A stretch of DNA of 6,592 nt from Bacteroidota bacterium (lineage in GTDB: Bacteria; Bacteroidota; Bacteroidia; Chitinophagales; Chitinophagaceae), in the NCBI GenBank assembly GCA_028877045.1, contig JAGWPQ010000008.1, positions 1 through 6,592 of the forward strand, written 5' to 3'. Both the position numbers and the translations under genes were made by a program. This document shows positions 6,264 to 6,592 of the stretch, piece after piece; positions within the stretch are counted from its first letter, which is position 1; every line of letters starts with the position of its first letter. The notes beneath the pieces are model-generated. The model ran no database searches. It had not been told where the DNA came from and worked only from the letters and a program-made list of their open reading frames with translations.

Positions 6264-6592
6264 ATGAAAAGCAAAAGCTTATTTTCCGTTTTTATATTCT
6301 TTGTGATACTTGTAGTTGGCTTGCTGTTGGCACGCTTTATTTTTGAAACTTCAAACAATCTAGAAAGTACATTCATTACTGTATGCATTTTCATAATTGC
6401 CTTGTTGGTTTCTTCTGCCACTAAAATTGCTGATCCCTGGGATAAGGCTGTGGTATTGCGTTTGGGTAAATTTCATTCACTGCGCGGACCGGGATTGTTT
6501 TTCATCATTCCAATCATCGATACCATTCCGTATTGCATCGATACTCGTGTTATCACAACATCTTTCAAAGCCGAGAAAACACTTACCAAAGA
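6264..6592 (+). CDS. Stomatin/slipin-type SPFH (band 7) membrane protein, N-terminal part
   Basis: Partial gene with 109 full codons visible; it continues beyond the right edge. Two hydrophobic segments (about 7-27 and 37-51) separated by a short polar stretch could form two membrane spans or a hairpin. They are followed by the start of the SPFH domain: D-K-A-V-V-L-R-L-G-K-F (60-70), R-G-P-G-L-F-F-I-I-P (74-83), I-D-T-R-V-I-T-T (92-99) and L-T-K (107-109). This order matches stomatins/slipins, whose next residues are normally K-D followed by a V-x-V-D strand. Such proteins oligomerise at membranes and organise microdomains, often beside an NfeD-family protein. An in-frame TAA at 6252-6254 makes the ATG at 6264 the first usable start; no Shine-Dalgarno sequence precedes it. 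It lies 86 bp after the release-factor homologue on the same strand, so co-transcription is possible but unproven. Two N-terminal spans rather than one is a mild peculiarity. Confidence 0.9.
   Translation, partial: MKSKSLFSVFIFFVILVVGLLLARFIFETSNNLESTFITVCIFIIALLVSSATKIADPWDKAVVLRLGKFHSLRGPGLFFIIPIIDTIPYCIDTRVITTSFKAEKTLTK

Noticed and set aside
1..6592. CRISPR array, tRNA, rRNA, insertion sequence or phage element
   Set aside because: No regularly spaced repeats, cloverleaf-like segments, transposase motifs or terminal inverted repeats were seen; genes and codon use look uniform.

Overview
The window looks like ordinary chromosome from a low-GC member of the Bacteroidota, probably close to the Chitinophagaceae. 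The taxonomic clues are a lipid-exported S8 protease with a signal peptide ending in N-A-Q, starts without Shine-Dalgarno sequences in A/T-rich leaders, promoter-like TTG/TTTG pairs of the Bacteroidota type, and protein sequences typical of that phylum. No mobile element, CRISPR array, tRNA or rRNA is visible. The genes are densely packed, and the longest gene-free stretch is the 251 bp between the divergent aldehyde dehydrogenase and PEP carboxykinase genes.

Layout from left to right. Bases 1-889 (minus strand) hold the first 296 codons of a secreted subtilisin-like (S8) peptidase. The gene runs off the left edge just after its catalytic histidine. Bases 978-2846 (minus) are a probable two-gene operon: an ALDH7-family aldehyde dehydrogenase (piperideine-6-carboxylate / aminoadipate-semialdehyde dehydrogenase type), followed after 9 bp by a small KdgF-like cupin. 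Divergently, 3098-4957 (plus) encodes a GTP-type phosphoenolpyruvate carboxykinase, closed by a strong intrinsic terminator with a GCAA tetraloop at 4981-5017. Bases 5116-6177 (plus) encode a 353-residue protein. I read it as a bacterial homologue of the archaeo-eukaryotic release factor eRF1/Pelota (baeRF group), without a GGQ motif. From 6264 to the right edge (plus) lies the N-terminal third of a stomatin/slipin-type SPFH membrane protein.

How the genes work together: only the dehydrogenase-cupin pair has operon-like spacing. The dehydrogenase points to lysine/pipecolate catabolism or aldehyde detoxification, and its product could feed central metabolism, where PEP carboxykinase makes PEP from oxaloacetate for gluconeogenesis. 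That link between the divergent genes is inference. The release-factor homologue and the slipin gene lie in tandem, 86 bp apart, with no demonstrated functional link.

The two observations most worth following are the GGQ-less release-factor homologue and the pairing of a KdgF-like ring-opening cupin with an aldehyde dehydrogenase whose substrate cyclises spontaneously. I see no clearly novel multi-gene system here.
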